Source: Brasenia schreberi (Eukaryota; Streptophyta; Magnoliopsida; Nymphaeales; Cabombaceae). From it: a DNA stretch of 64,000 bases. Shown here one piece after another: positions 33,376 through 45,073 of the stretch (the first letter of the stretch is position 1; every line of letters begins with the position of its first letter). The translations under genes were made by a program, and so were the position numbers. Where the stretch lies: assembly GCA_036023115.1 (NCBI GenBank), contig JAYKKT010000041.1, positions 6,498,501-6,562,500 on the forward strand. The letters run 5' to 3'. The notes under the pieces are model-generated. The model saw only the letters and a list, made by a program, of their open reading frames with translations. It did no database searches and had not been told where the DNA came from.

Positions 33376-36245
33376 TTAGACTCGGAATAGGAGATCTAAA
33401 TCGTAGGTCTCTTCTAAGGCAGGTTCCGGGGCACCCTTGACCCAAGTGGTCATAAGGGGTGGCTCCAGCGGTATTCGGGGAGTATAGCCGATCCCATATC
33501 GGCTTGGATTGGCCCTAGGAAGGATGGGCTCTAGGAGACCCTGGTTCTGTGCCCCTAGACTCTTGTATTGCGTGTAGCCCATGTTCAACAACATGTTCCA
33601 TGACTTTTTGTTTTTTGAAAAGGTTTGGTATAAATCGTGGTCCTGGAACATGCTATCATCCATATTATGCTCGTATGGCCTCTTGTCCAGGGGCTTTGGA
33701 AATAGGGAACGCTTGGGTTTTCCTAGAAGGATTAGAGTCAGGAGGAGGCCTACTTTGGGCGGCTCCTTCACACATACAACCTTCCTAGGGTTGTTTAACA
33801 CGAGCCGAGGTGGCTCAACCATAATTTGCCCCAGGTTAGCCTCATGGGCCTGGGAGCTTGATAAACAAGGGGAGTTTATGATCCCCTGAAGCTGTGGGTG
33901 ACTCTCACCTAGGATCACTACGACCTGGTCCCTAAAAGGGATCTTGACACACCTATGGAAGGTGGATGGCACAGCGCACAAACTGTGTATCCAGGGCCTT
34001 CCCAACAACAGGTTATAATGGGGGTGGATGTCCAAGACATGGAATACCCCCGTGTGTTCGATCCCTCCCGTTTCCATTGGGAGTTCGATGGATCCTAAAG
34101 GTCTAGACGCATTCCCATCGTATCCAGTGATAATGATGGGGCTTGGGTTCACTGAAGTCAAGGTGACTCCGATTTTGTACGCCACATGAAGTGGAAGGAT
34201 GTTGAGCCCTCCTCCACCATCGACTAGGCACCTGTCCAGAGAGTGGTTGTTCAGAACCACCTCGATATGTAGGGCCTAGTTATGGGTTTCGTAGGGTCTA
34301 TCTACATCATCTTCCGAGAAAGTGATGGGCGATTTTGCTCCTAATAAAGCCACTTGGGCAGACAAGGATTCCGGACTTATGTTCGAATCAACCTTGGCCC
34401 TTTCTAGAATTTTCTCTAATACAAGTCTATGCCTAGGCGAAGTTTTTATAAGCTCTAAGATAGACATGTGAATAGGAATCTTTGAAAGGTGGTTTTCGAA
34501 GTCATAAGGATTTGGGATGACTTTGTCCTTATCTGCTTTTGGCAGAACACTAGGGATACATGCTTTTGAGGGGCCAGGCACACTGACCACCTTTTGAGCA
34601 CCTTGAAGGTGCGGGGGTTGATAGATCCTCCCGGATCTAGTGACTTCCCCCACGACCAACCTAGGGTTCGCGCTAAATTTGACTCTAAGGATCAGCTGAG
34701 GAGAACCTTGGATTTTTAAAACTGGTTTTACCGGGGTTTCCACTTTTGGTGGTCCTCGAATGACGACTTGGGTGGGCTTCTTGTATAGTACAAGAATCGG
34801 CGCACAAGTAGGTCGACCAGGTTCTGGTTTTTGCACTAGTTCCTTGGAAATGGTGAGGCTACATACCTCCTTTCCTTTCCCACTGCCACTGGCGTGTTTG
34901 GGAAAGGGGTCCTTGAAGATAGCTTGAGGTGGCTCAGGTTCCGCAGTGACCTAGAGCCGGCCTTCTACTATCAAGTTCTCAATTTTATTTAAGAGGGAGA
35001 AGCAGCGTTTGGTATCATGGCCTTTGAGCCGATGATACTTACAAAATCGGTTTAAATACCCCCCTTTGGAAGTGACTCCTTCGGGGATTTCAGGGATTTC
35101 TATCATGCCCTAGGCAAGTAGGAGGTCTAGGACCTCCGACACAAGCTGCCCCAGCGGAGTGTACTCCCGTTTTTCAATCGGTTTTTGAAAATTTCGCTCC
35201 CTCTTATTTTCTAACTTTTCAAAATTTTTGGAAGTGCCCGCCACGCTTGGATCCACCCGGACATTGGCGATTTTATGGGGCTTTGCCCCTTTGTCCGTCG
35301 TGGGCAGCCCATATGCGATGGGCTTTTCCAAGCGGGTTTTTGGAACGGCACTTCCTTTCCACAAGTGATCGTATGTCCTTTTTCGCAAGTTGGTTTCGAA
35401 AAGGGAAGCCTTTTTGATCAACTTATGGAAAGTTGAAATCTCATGGAGCGAGAGAAGGGTTTTTAACTAGCTTTTAAAATTATCCAGGATGAGCATTACT
35501 GTGCATCCTTCGGATATGGGCTCTCGCACTTGGCCCAAAAGCGACCTCCATCTTATAATGAAGGCATGTACGTCTTCATTCATGCCTTGCTTTGTATCCC
35601 TTAAGGTATTCAGAGTCGGCGTGACTTCTACGTTGTGTGCAAATCTTTGCATGAAGCAGTTTGCTAACTCTTCAAAAGTAGCGAACTGGCTTAAGTCGTA
35701 GGAAGCCAGCCATTTGGCAGCTGTGCCTTTAAGGGATAAAGGGAACCAATACACCCATTTCATCGAGTCTTTTTTTTTCTTATGGGCTCGACGCGAGAAA
35801 AGCTGCAAGTGAGACCTAGGGTCTCCCATGCCATCATACCGATGGAAGTTCGGTATTTCATCGTCACTGTCTGTTTCGTAATCCATAGGAAGGAAATCAG
35901 ACAGGGCATAGTTTCTTTTCTCTTTATTCTGCCCTTTCAGCAACTGCTGTAGGGCTTTACGGTCCTTTTGTGTGAAGGACTCGTGGTATTGGTTGCCTTC
36001 CATTAGGAGGCCTCTTTGCGCTTGTGAGGTTTTTCAGATTTCTTTTTAGGCCTTTGTTCATCGTTTGATGAACATGAATCGCCAACTTCAGCCTCTTGGC
36101 TGAGAGCATCGATTTTGGCCTCAAACTCCCTTCTCAAGTCCTCGATTTCATCTAGTTTTATTTTGTTTTTGAAAATCCTCCTAGAGTGAGAACTTGATGC
36201 GCATGAGCCTTGGCTCGACACTTCACTTGGATTGGATTTTGACAT
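33376..36245 (-). pseudogene. E2 gag-protease-like ORF, five breaks
   Basis: ATG at 36243-36245 (MSKSNPSEVSS), stop TAA at 33376-33378. Domains in order: a charged N-terminus; a capsid-like retrotransposon Gag domain (GDPRSHLQLFSRRAH, MKWVYWFPLSLKGTAAKWL, CFMQRF); a CKYHRLKGHDTK zinc-knuckle-like motif; and a protease-like domain with LVDGGGGLNILP and LLGRPWIH. Breaks compared with E3: 1-nt deletion near 36005, GAG-to-TAG at 35467, and CAG-to-TAG at 35110, 34951 and 34276. Three of the four stops are C-to-T in CAG, a CHG methylation context. Gag would form the virus-like particle and bind the RNA. The upstream TTG at 36252-36254 is in frame, but the ATG is preferred. Confidence 0.92.
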
Positions 36246-36364
36246 GCTTTTCAAGCTTTTTCAAAATGTCCTAAGTACAAGCAAAGAAAACAAGTTAAAA
36301 TGACACCTTTTTTAAAATTTTCGCAAGACTTCTACTTTAAAAACTCGATTTTTGAAAGGCTCAC

Positions 36365-36382
36365 GTTCCACCGGGCGTGCCA
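36365..36382 (-). promoter_or_regulatory. Primer binding site of E2
   Basis: The minus strand reads TGGCACGCCCGGTGGAAC, starting with the complement of a tRNA CCA end, five bases inside the 5' LTR. I do not assign the tRNA species. Confidence 0.85.
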
Positions 36383-36387
36383 ATCTC

Positions 36388-37211
36388 TATAGACGTGCGA
36401 AAATCCCTGCCTCTCACCTTTTCAGGGCTCGGAGCGGATCCTCTCGTGTGTCTAAGGCCTATTTATGCAAACAGGGCGTGCCAGCTAGCTTACCTAAGCT
36501 AGCGAAGATATATTTAACACTGACTTCTAATCGTGGCGACTATGAGCAAGTGAGCTCTTGTCGTCGCAGACCTTCTTACACCGATGCGCAAGGGTCAGTC
36601 TATACGCTTTGCAAAAATCGAGTTTTGGGAGAGAAAGTCTACGAAGCGGTTCGAGGTGTCTAATTTGGGTCTTTTAGATGCGATTGCATATTTTAGATCA
36701 CGTGGATTTGCACGTGCCTAAGTCTTTTCTTTTATCCCTTTTCGGGCCACCTAGTTTGTGTGTTATGAATACTCCACTACATGGGCGAATTCGAGCGGGG
36801 CTTGTTTTGATGCAATATGCGTCCTACCTCGTGGTATGGCGTAGATGCAATGCAAACTCACGCTACTCCAAAGGGAAAACCCGATTGTAAAGACAATACT
36901 GAAGGGAAATAACCGAAGGGAAATAATCGAAGGGAAATGACTTGAAATATAAATGCCGAAGGGAGATATGTATATAGAGTATGTATATGAGCCCTTACTC
37001 GAGTCTTGCAAATAAGAGCGAAGGCTCAATGTGGGTGCGTGTTTGAATGGAAAGACTTACACACACGACATGAAATTAAACCCAAATATAAATTGCAGTA
37101 TGGCCTTGACTAAGGTCTTCGGAGTAAGAGCGAAAGCTCAATGTGTGTGAGTGCTTGAATTGAAGTACTACGCACACGACATGAAATTAAACCCAAATAT
37201 AATTGCAATAG
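36388..37211 (-). mobile_element. E2 5' LTR, U5-side part
   Basis: It starts TATAGACGTG (family TGTAGACGCG; the terminal dinucleotide has mutated). It carries the U5 palindrome at 36484-36503 and a shorter 14-bp array than the 3' LTR. It is cut at AATAG by the solo LTR S1 and resumes at 40503. Confidence 0.93.
37207..37211. repeat. Target site duplication of solo LTR S1, left copy
   Basis: AATAG before TGTAGAC, repeated at 40498-40502. Confidence 0.95.
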
Positions 37212-40200
37212 TGTAGACGCGCGAAAATCCCCGCCTCTAGCCTTTTTTCAGGGCTCGGAGCGGATCCTCTCGTGTGTCTAAGGCCTATGTATGCAAACAG
37301 GGCGTGCCAGCTAGCTTACTTAAGCTAGCGAAGATATATTTAATACTGACTTCTAAACGTGGCGACTGTGAGCAAGTAAGCTCTTGTCGTCGCAGACCTT
37401 CTTGTACTGATGCGCAAGGGTCAGTCTGTACGCTTTGCAAAAATCGAGTTTTGGAGAGAAAGTCTACGAAGCGGTTTTGAGGTGTCTATTTCGGGTCTTT
37501 AAAATGCGATTGCATGTTTTAGATCATGTGGATTTGCACGTGCCTAAGTCTTTTCTTTTATCCCTTTTCGGGCCACCTAGTTTGTGTGTTATGAACACTC
37601 CACTACATGGGCGAATTCGAGCGGGGCTTGCTTTGATGCAAATATGCGTCCTACCTCGTGGTATGGCGTAGATGCAATGCAAACTCACGCTACTCCAAAG
37701 GGAAAACCCGAAATGTAAAGACAATGCTGAAGGGAAATAACCGAAGGGAAATAACCGAAGGGAAATATGTATATAGATTATGTATATGAGCCCTTACTCG
37801 GGTCTTGCAAATAAGAGCGAAGGCTCAATGTGGGTGCGTGCTTGAATTGAAAGACTTACACACACGACATGAAATTAAACCCAAATATAAATTGCAGTAT
37901 GGCCTTGACTAAGGTCTTGGGAGTAAGAGCGAAGGCTCAATGTGTGTGAGAGTGCTTGAATTGAAGTACTACACACATGACATAAATGAAACCCAAATAT
38001 AACTACAATAAGGCCTTTACTAAGGTCTTGGGAGTAAGAGCGAAGGCTCAATGTGTGTGAAAGTGCTTGAATTGAAAGACTTACTCACACGACATGAAAT
38101 GAAACCCAAATAGTATAGGTCGGCCCTTACTTGGGTCTTTCAAATAAGAGCGAAAGCTCAATGTGTGTGAGAGGGCTTGAGTTGAAAGACTTACTCACAC
38201 GACATGAAATGAAACCCAAATAGTATAGGTCGGCCCTTACTTGGGTCTTTCAAATAAGAGCGAAAGCTCAATGTGTGTGAGAGTGCTTGAATTGAAAGAC
38301 AACGCACCCAACTTAAGCAAAACCCTTCGAAAATGAAAATATATATACTTATGTATTAGGGGCTGATTAGGCCCGTGTGTGCTCAAAATCGTGCACGACT
38401 AAGAGAGTGAACGTGTGTGGGTGTGCCAAGCCATGTTATTACAAGCGGGGGGAGACTATGCTCCGTTATTACAACCCCGTATCAAATTGAATCTCAAGCA
38501 AGTATACAACTAAAGACCGAGTTTAGGCACTTACGAGTAGCTGGTCCGTAGAGGCCTTGCTTGAGCGTGGGCTTGGCCTTCGCCTTGGGCTGCAAACGGG
38601 AGCTCCGCGAGGGTGGATGACAAAGGGTGCTGGTCGGTTGCAAGTGGGGCGCGAGATAGGCGCTTCGAAGGTGGCCGACTACAAATGGATGTCACCTTGA
38701 TGTGGGCGATTAAAGGGCTGGGCCAAGTAAGTGTGTAGGGTCACTAGGAGAGTCTAGAGTATTAGGGAGTATGGACCTAAAAAGGGGATTTAAGGGAAGG
38801 CCGAAGGAGAGTCTTATAGGGTAGCCGGATGTAGATGGGATGGTTAGGTAGTGGCCGGTAGTTTACGTTGTGCTAGGTTCGGCTAAGGGATAATGGTGGC
38901 AGCAAAGGGCTGATGTGTAGGTGAGATGATGGTATGGTGGGTGGCTAGGAATGGAGAGGGAGTAGAGAAGGAGTTAGGTAGCGTTAGGAGGGGTACTTAC
39001 CGAATGGGGAGATGCGGTGGATGGAAGAGAGAAATCGGGTGGTTGGGATGGAGAGCAAGTGGTGGCGTCCGGCCGGGAGATGGTGGTGGCGTCCGGTTGG
39101 GAGATGGTGGTGGATGGAAGAGAGAAGGTGGCGGTGCAGGTGGAGTAGGTGGGGCAGGTGGAGCAAGTGGGAGATGGTGGGACTCGGGGAAGAAGGGGAC
39201 CCGGCTGGGATGGATGAAGCCACTAGCTAGGAAAACCCGCCCCCAAGGAGGGGGGTTTAAATAGGGATGGGTAGGTCGGTTAGGGCTGGGCTTGGGGTAG
39301 TGGTTAGGTGGTTTAGGTAGGGTGGTATGTAGATAAGGTGGGCTGGAAAGGGTTGGGCCAGATATTTTGAAAACTAGGGGTTTGGGTAGATTGTGGGCTA
39401 GGGGTGGTTTAGGGGTTTAGGGCTAGGTTAGGTGGTTGGGTTTTAGGGTGAGGTTTAGTGAGCTAGGTTAGGTGATCAGGCTAGGTTTAGGCTAGGATTA
39501 GGGAATTTAACCTAGGTTTAGGGAAGGATTAGGGAAGTGGGTTAGGTGATTAGGTTGGCATTAGGCCGGGATTAGGGAAGTGGGTTAGGTGATTAGGCTC
39601 AGATTAGGGGTGGATTAGGGGGGTAGGCTTGGATTAGGTGTTTTGGGTTAGGTTTAGGTGAAGGAGCTCCCTTTGCATGGCCTATAGACCTTAACCACCT
39701 CATGTTGGTGCAGCCCTATGTTAGGTTTTGGCTAATTACAAGCTTAAACCCACTCAATTAGGCTAAACCACATGATTAACCCCAAACTTGACACACAAGT
39801 CAAGCTTAATTATAACACTCTTGATATTATCCATCCCCACTCTCTCTCATGCCCATGATCCCACGTGAATTTCAAGTGGGCCCCACCTCCATTTATGAGA
39901 AGGTGATGTGGGCCATGGATATGGATATTGGATTGGATCTCTAGATCCAAATCCAAATCCAAGTCCACATATGGGTTTGGATTGGGATCTGGATATATAT
40001 GGTCCAGATCCAATCCAAACTGAACTCTGACTCCTTCGAGCTGGGTTCGAAACGGACGATTTGTGCGGGGCTTGACAGCATCAATACTCCGTCTGCGTTG
40101 GGTCTTCACCAACATGGTCGTCCGCCTCCGTTTCTGCCTTCCGGAGATGACTTCAAAGGATATTTTGATAAGAACAGGATCTTGGACGTTCGAGATCCTG

Positions 40201-40497
40201 GGGGTGTGAATCAGATACAAGAGTTGTTGTGCCGGGCTTGACATGTGCTCCGGTTCCGGGCTCTTCTTAGCTCTCCTGGTCCTGTCTTGATCGGGCCAAG
40301 CCGCTTTGGGGTTTCAAAACGTGTTTTAAAAGGTTTTCAAAAGCTATATTATATATTTTTGAAATACAGAGTTTAAAACATATGTACAGGGTTGTCTGGA
40401 AGGCTCCTGGGTTTCTAGACTCAAAAATGGCCCTTTGGGGCTGTTTTTACAAAACCAGGTTTGTTTAAGGAATTCGTGGGATTTCGGGGTGTTTACA
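37212..40497 (-). mobile_element. Solo LTR S1 (LTR-I) inside the E2 5' LTR
   Basis: 3286 bp, TGTAGACGCG...GGGTGTTTACA, with an AATAG duplication on both sides. No PPT, coding sequence or PBS is attached, so it is a true solo LTR, presumably left by recombination between two LTRs. It holds the U5 palindrome (37310-37329), 111-bp repeats (about 37830-38320), a TATTTAAA box (39256-39263, minus) and the U3 open frame (39810-40244). Confidence 0.95.
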
Positions 40498-40502
40498 AAT
40501 AG
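40498..40502. repeat. Target site duplication of solo LTR S1, right copy
   Basis: AATAG directly after TGTTTACA. Confidence 0.95.
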
Positions 40503-43129
40503 GCCTTGACTAAGGTCTTGGGAGTAAGAGCGAAATCTCAATGTGTGTGAGAGTGCTTGAATTGAAAGACTTACACACACGACATGAAATGAAACCCAAA
40601 TAGTATAGGTCGGCCATTACTTGGGTCTTTCAAATAAGAGTGAAGGCTCAATGTGTGTGAGAGTGCTTGAATTGAAAGACTTACACACACGACATGAAAT
40701 GAAACCCAAATAGTATAGGTCGGCCCTTACTTGGGTCTTTCAAATAAGAGTGAAGGCTCAATGTGTGTGAGTGTTTGAATTGAAAGACAACACACCCAAC
40801 TTAAGCAAAACCCTACAAAATGAAAGTATACGTATATACTTATGTATTAGGGGCTGATTGGGCCCGTGTGTGTTCAAAATCGTGCACAACTAAGAGAGTG
40901 CACGTGTGTGGGTGTGCCAAGCCACATTATTACAAGCGGGGGGAGACTATGCTCCGTTATTATAACCCTGTATCGAATTGAATCTCAAGCAAGTATACAA
41001 CTAAAGACCGAGTTAGGCACTTACTAGTAGTTGGTCCGTAGAGGCCTTACTTGAGCGTGGGCTTGGCCTTCGCCTTGGGCTGCAAAAGGGAGCTCCGCGG
41101 GGTTGAGCGACAAGGGGTGCTGGCCGGGTGCTTTGAAGGTGGCCGGCTGCAAGCAAGGGTGTCGCCTTGACGTGTGGGGATTAAAGGGGCTAAGGTGAGT
41201 ATATAGTGTCACTAAGAGAGGATATAGTGTTAGGGAGTATGGCCCTAAGGGGAGCCTAAGGGAAGATCTAATAGAGCACCTAGGGGAAAGGAGGTGGCTG
41301 GCCGAATGGAAGGGACAGTCGGTTGGAGTGGCCGACTAGGGGAATTTGGTGGTGGCGGGCTGCTAGGATGGCTATGGGTGGAGTATGGGAAGGAAGCTAG
41401 CTAGGTGATGGGGCTAGGTGGTAGTGGGTGTAGTGGGTGTAAGGGAGTGCTATGGGCAGGTCTTAGGAAGTCGGATAGGGTGGCCGGGTGTAGTTAGGGT
41501 GGTTAGGTAGTGGCGGGTAGTTAGGGTGACTAAGGCTTGGCCGAGTGGGAGTGGTGGCGGCAAGTGGCTGATATTAGGGTAAGGTGGTGGTATGGTGGGT
41601 GGCTGGGAGTGGAGAGGGAGTGGAGAAGGAGCTAGATTGAGGGTAGGGCACTTACCGAGTGAAGAGAAGGTGGCGCTCGGCTGGAATGGAGTTGGGCAGG
41701 CGGTGATATTCGGCTGGGAGGTGGTGGTGTAGGTGGCGGTGCAGGTGGTGGTGGGATGGAGAGCAAGTGGTGGTGGGGTGTGGAGCAGGTGGAGCAGGTG
41801 GAGCAGGTGGCGGAGCTTGGGGAAGTGGAGGACCCAGCTGGGAAATGGGTGGGCTTCTAGATCGGAAAACCCACCGCCAAGGGGGGGGTTTATATAGGGA
41901 TGGGTAGGTCGGTTAGGGCTGGGTTTGGGGTAGTGGTTAGGTGGTTTAGTTAGGGTGGTATGAAGATAAGGTGGGTTGGAAAGGGTAGGGCCAGATATTT
42001 TAAATACAAGTGGTTTGGGTAGGTTGTGGGCTAGGGGTGGTTTGGGGGTTTAGGGTTTGGTTAGGTGGGTGGGTTCTAGGGTGAGGTTTAGTGAGCTAGG
42101 TTAGGTAATTAGGCTAGGATTAGGCTAGGTTTAGGGAAATTAACCTAGGTTTAGGGAAGGATTAAGGAAGTGGGTAGGTGATTAGGTTGGGATTAGGCCG
42201 GGATTAGGGAAGTGGGTTAGGTGATTAGGCTCAGATTAGGGGTGGATTAGGGTGGAAGGCTAGGATTAGGTGTTTTGGGTTAGGTTTAGGTGAAGGAGCT
42301 CCCTTTGCATGGCCCATAGACCTTAACCACATCATGTTAGTGCAGCCCTAGCTTAGGTTTTGGCTAATTACAAGCTTAAACCCACTGAATTAGGCTCACG
42401 CACATGATAAACCCCAAACTTGACACACAAGTCAAGCTTAATTACGACTACACTTGATCTTATCCATCCCCATTCTCTCTCATGCCCATAATCCCACGTG
42501 AAATTCAAGTGGGCCCCACCTCTATTTATGAGAAGGTGATGTGGGCCATGGATATGGATATTGGATTGGATTTTTGAATCCAAATCCAAATCCAAGTCTA
42601 CATATGGGTTTGGATTGGGATCTGGATATATATGGTCCAGATCCGATCCAAACTAAACTCTGACTCCTTCGAGCTGTGTTCGAAACGGACGATTTGTGCG
42701 GGGTCTGACAACATCAGCACTCCGTCTGCGTTGGGTCTTCACCAACATGATCGTCTGCCTCCGTTTCTGCCTTTCGAAGATGACTTCAAATGACATTTTG
42801 ATAATAATAGGGTCTTGGACGTTCGAGATCCTGGGGGTATGGACTTGATACGAGAGTTGCTATGCCGGGCTCGACATGTGCTCCAGTTCCGGGCTCTCTT
42901 TCATTCGCTGGTCCTGTCTTGATTAGGCCAAGCTGCTTTGGGGTTTCAAAAACGTGTTTTAAAAGGTTTTCAAAAGCCATATTATATATTTTTGAAATAT
43001 GAAGTTTAAAACATATATACAGGGTTGTCTGGAAGGCTCCTGGGTTTCCAGACTCAAAATAGCCCTTTGGGGCTGCTTTTACAAAACCAGATGAATTTGA
43101 GAAATTCATGGGATTTCGGGGTGTTTACA
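40503..43129 (-). mobile_element. E2 5' LTR, U3-side part
   Basis: It continues 36388-37211 after S1. It contains 111-bp units, the GTTATTATA motif (about 40925-40970), TATATAAA (41889-41896, minus), the TTAGG-rich tract and the U3 region with its open frame partly broken, and ends GGGTGTTTACA at 43129. Confidence 0.93.
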
Positions 43130-43134
43130 ACCGC
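43130..43134. repeat. Target site duplication of E2, right copy
   Basis: ACCGC after the E2 end; E3's LTR sequence CACCTGCACC continues from here. Confidence 0.95.
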
Positions 43135-43748
43135 CACCTGCACCACCACCTCCCAGCCAAACGCCACCACTTGCACTACTTCCCAACCACCCGGCTTCTC
43201 TCTTCCATCCACCGCCTCTCTTCAAGCATGGTTGGTACCCCATCCTTCATCTCACCTTCTCCACTCCCTCTCCACTCTCAGCCACCTAACCCCCTACCAT
43301 AGCACCCCAACACCAGCCATTCCTCTTGCTGCCACCATCCCCACTCGGCCAGGCCCGTAGCCACCCTAAATACCCACCACCAAGCTCTTAGTCGGCCACT
43401 CCAACCGACTGCCATTCCCTTCATTCGGCCAGCCATCCGCCAGCCATCACCTTCTCCTTGCTAGCTTCTTCCCTTAGTGCCATATCCCTTTAGTAACTTT
43501 ACTAAGGTCCTTTAACCCACCCCACCAAAAACAGCCCATCTCTAGTGGCCGGCCACCTTCAAGGTGCCTCTTCCGCGCACCAAGGACCTCCAGCCAGCAC
43601 CTCTTGCCGTTCACCCTCACGGAGCTCCCTTTTGCAGCCCAAGACGAAGGCCAAGCCCACGCTCAAGCAAGGCCTCTACGGACCAGCTACTAGTAAGTGC
43701 CTAACTCGGTCTTTAGTTGTATACTTGCTTGAGATTCAATTCGATACG

Positions 43749-43790
43749 GGGTTGTAATAACGGAGCATAGTCTCCCCCCGCTTGTAATAA
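43749..43790 (+). promoter_or_regulatory. Conserved GTAATAA / GGAG-CTCC motif (probable R-region poly(A) signal)
   Basis: GGGTTGTAATAACGGAG, then a loop, then CTCCCCCCGCTTGTAATAAT. GGAG and CTCC can pair, and both flanks carry TTGTAATAA. The motif is in LTR-I, LTR-III (12021-12062) and LTR-II (19794-19840), and in the minus copies. AATAAT is an acceptable plant near-upstream poly(A) element, but the role is inferred. Confidence 0.5.
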
Positions 43791-44816
43791 TGTGGCTTGG
43801 CACACCCACACATGTGCACTCTCTTAGTTGTGCACGATTTTGAACACACACGGGCCTAATCATCCCCTAATACATAAGTATATACATATACTTTCATTTT
43901 TGTAGGGTTTTTGCTTAAGTTGGGTGCGTTGTCTTTCAATTCAAGCACTCACACACATTGAGCCTTCGCTCTTATTTGAAAGACCCAAGTATGGGCCGAC
44001 CTATACTATTTGGGTTTCATTTCATGTCGTGTGTGTAAGTCTTTCAATTCAAGCACTCTCACACACATTGAGCCTTCGCTCTTATTTGAAAGACCCAAGT
44101 AAGGGCCGACCTATACTATTTGGGTTTCATTTCATGTCGTGTGTGTAAGTCTTTCAATTCAAGCACTCACACACATTGAGCTTTCGCTCTTATTCCCAAG
44201 ACCTTAGTTAAGGCCATACTGCAATTTATATTTGGGTTTAATTTCATGTCGTGTGTGTAAGTCTTTTCAATTCAAGCACGCACCCACATTGAGCCTTCGC
44301 TCTTATTTGAAAGACCCGAGTAAGGGCCCATATACCTACTCTATATACATATCTCCCTTCGGCACTTACTTTACAAGTCATTTCCCTTCGGTTATTTCCC
44401 TTCAGTTATTTCCCTTCAGTACCGTCTTTACATTCGGGTTTTCCCTTTGGAGTGGCGTGAGTTTGCATTGCATCTACGCCATACCACGAGGTAGGACGCA
44501 TATTGCATCAAAGCAAGCCCCGCTCGAATTCGCCCATGTAGTGGAGTGTTCATAACACACAAACTAGGTGGCCCGAAAAGGGATAAAAGGAAAGACTTAG
44601 GCACGTGCAAATCCACGTGATCTAAAATATGCAATCGCATCTAAAAGACCCGAATTAGACACCTCGAACCGCTTTGTAGACTTTCTCTCCCAAAAACTCA
44701 ATTTTTTGCAAAGCGTACAGACTGACCCTTGCGCATCGGTGCAAGAAGGTCTGTGACGACAAGAGCTCACTTGCTCACAGTCGCCACGATTAGAAGTCAG
44801 TGTTAAATATATCTTC

Positions 44817-44846
44817 GCTAGCTTAGGTAAGCTAGCTGGCACGCCC
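44817..44846 (+). promoter_or_regulatory. U5 palindrome plus primer-site-like motif (E3)
   Basis: GCTAGCTTAGGTAAGCTAGC: arms of nine bases around a short loop, two of whose bases can change between copies. TGGCACGCCC follows directly; it equals the first ten bases of the family primer binding site and lies about 100 nt upstream of it. Same module: 2457-2486, 13385-13414, 25050-25079, 36474-36503, 37300-37329, 48405-48434, 59669-59698. Confidence 0.7.
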
Positions 44847-44937
44847 TGTTTGCATAAATAGGCCTTAGACACACGAGAGGATCCGCTCTGAGCCCTGAAA
44901 AGGTGAGAGGCGGGGATTTTCGCGTGTCTACAGAGAT

Positions 44938-44955
44938 TGGCACACCCGGTGGGAC
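44938..44955 (+). promoter_or_regulatory. Primer binding site of E3
   Basis: TGGCACACCCGGTGGGAC, five bases after the 5' LTR. It differs from the E2/E4 site by one G-to-A. Confidence 0.85.
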
Positions 44956-45073
44956 GTGAGGCTTTCAAAAATCGAGTTTTTAAGTAGAAGTCTTGCAAAA
45001 ATTTTGTAAAAGGTGTCATTTTAACTTGTTTTCTTTGCTTGTACTTAGGACATTTTGAAAAAGCTTGAAAAGC

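Larger units (their letters stand above)
24964..43129 (-). mobile_element. Element E2: complete minus-strand Tat-type retrotransposon with a nested solo LTR
   Basis: 3' LTR 24964-28410, PPT, 3' UTR, pol 29579-33350, gag 33376-36245, PBS, and 5' LTR 36388-37211 plus 40503-43129. The two LTRs are 3447 and about 3451 bp once the solo LTR is removed, and a 5-bp TSD (ACCGC) flanks the whole. gag and pol are both broken, and the LTRs show many more differences than those of E4, so it is older than E4. Confidence 0.95.
43135..44932 (+). mobile_element. E3 5' LTR, second part (leader and U5)
   Basis: It resumes the LTR after E2: CACC-rich leader, the GGGGTTGTAATAACGGAG..CTCC motif (43749-43790), 108-113-bp tandem units (TCAAGCAC landmarks 43941, 44049, 44159, 44272), the CCCTTCGGTTATTTCC array (about 44360-44425), the U5 palindrome (44817-44836), and the end GTGTCTACA at 44932. 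Confidence 0.93.

Noticed and set aside
40498..43129. Second independent truncated LTR beside S1
   Set aside because: Joining 36388-37211 to 40503-43129 gives one LTR of the same length as 24964-28410, and the AATAG duplication shows S1 was inserted into it.
44938..44955. Assignment of the primer tRNA (for example Arg or Asp)
   Set aside because: The sequence begins TGG as required, but I could not match the rest to a tRNA 3' end with confidence without a tRNA set.
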